Position numbers and translations under genes: made by a program. The notes under the pieces are model-generated. The model did no database searches, had not been told where the DNA came from, and saw nothing but the letters and a program-made list of their open reading frames with translations. This document shows, one piece after another, positions 63,825 to 64,000 of a stretch of DNA of 64,000 nucleotides (position 1 is its first letter; the number at the start of each line of letters is the position of its first letter). The DNA comes from an uncultured Clostridia bacterium (GTDB lineage Bacteria; Bacillota; Clostridia; Oscillospirales; Oscillospiraceae), in contig CAMNQX010000003.1 of NCBI GenBank assembly GCA_946550725.1, positions 1 through 64,000 on the forward strand, given 5' to 3'.

Positions 63825-64000
63825 ATGAGCAAAACCACATCCATCCAGTCCACCATCCCCGAAGGGTACGCCCCGCTGCTGAATCTGTACGACACGCAGA
63901 AGGCCATCTCTCTGCTGAAGCGGCTGTTTGAGGACGGCCTGGCGGGGGCGCTGCGCCTGCGCCGGGTGTCCGCGCCGCTGTTTGTGGAGGCGGCCACCGG
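63825..64000 (+). CDS. asnA: Aspartate-ammonia ligase, N-terminal part (cut by window end)
   Basis: 58 codons are visible from an ATG with AGAGAGGAAG upstream; the rest lies beyond the window. IPEGYAPLLNLYDTQKAISLLKRLFED and LRLRRVSAPLFVEAATG (quoted in parts) match the N-terminus of asparagine synthetase A, a class II aaRS-like enzyme that makes asparagine from aspartate, ammonia and ATP. Confidence 0.88.
   Translation, partial: MSKTTSIQSTIPEGYAPLLNLYDTQKAISLLKRLFEDGLAGALRLRRVSAPLFVEAAT

Overview
The window looks like chromosome from a GC-rich, spore-forming, anaerobic gut member of the class Clostridia (Oscillospiraceae; Flavonifractor, Pseudoflavonifractor or Lawsonibacter-like). The inference rests on GC-rich codon use, a Gram-positive division/cell-wall cluster with an m-DAP-type MurE, a SpoIVFA/SpoIVFB-like pair, an oxygen-sensitive class III ribonucleotide reductase with activase, a butyrate-type CoA-transferase and S-layer-anchored surface proteins. 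No 16S or other marker is present, so the species is not determined.

Layout. 1-1964: end of an ABC transporter operon (substrate-binding protein, permease, ATPase). 2033-2109: tRNA-Arg(CCG), whose 3' end is the attachment site of a 13.9-kb integrative mobilizable element (2087-15973), bounded by a 23-bp direct repeat. The element has an integrase, a small excisionase, a probable oriT, MobC and a relaxase, but no conjugation machinery. Its cargo is lower in GC and arranged as blocks separated by short arrays of 34-bp-period palindromes: a membrane protein with a lysozyme-like motif plus a Phd/PIN pair; a PUA/EVE-like reader protein; a YoeB/RelB pair; a XRE-controlled SPFH/zinc-ribbon operon; and a small membrane protein. 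A fragment of a second relaxase gene lies near the right end. Just outside attR is an AT-rich P-loop ATPase gene.

17.9-24.0 kb: two convergently placed surface genes on the minus strand, a large dockerin-bearing M60 (gluzincin) peptidase and a cohesin-like/SLH anchor protein, which together look like a minimal surface docking pair. 24.2-31.4 kb (minus strand): xanthine phosphoribosyltransferase, MATE exporter, radical SAM protein, thymidine kinase, MutY and a two-component system. 31.6-44.4 kb: the division and cell wall (dcw) cluster mraZ-rsmH-ftsL-pbp-murE-mraY-ftsW-murG-murA-ftsQ-ftsZ, lacking murF, murD, murC and ftsA.

44.5-54.5 kb: YbaK-type deacylase, tRNA-Ser(GGA), purine salvage (PNP and MTA/SAH deaminase), a lipid-linked oligosaccharide flippase, MazG, HU, DeoC, a highly structured candidate noncoding RNA, a phosphopantetheinyl transferase, a FAD/Rieske oxidoreductase and DegV. 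54.6-64.0 kb: nrdD and nrdG behind a promoter overlapped by NrdR-type boxes, a short-chain dehydrogenase, an acyl-CoA:acetate CoA-transferase, a eukaryotic-type hexokinase, the SpoIVFA/FB-like M23-M50 pair, a class II aldolase and the start of asnA.

Most of the window is ordinary core genome. The accessory interest is in the element at the tRNA-Arg gene (palindrome arrays and cargo), the cohesin/dockerin surface pair and the structured RNA at 51.5 kb. All assignments come from reading the sequence; no database or structure search was run.
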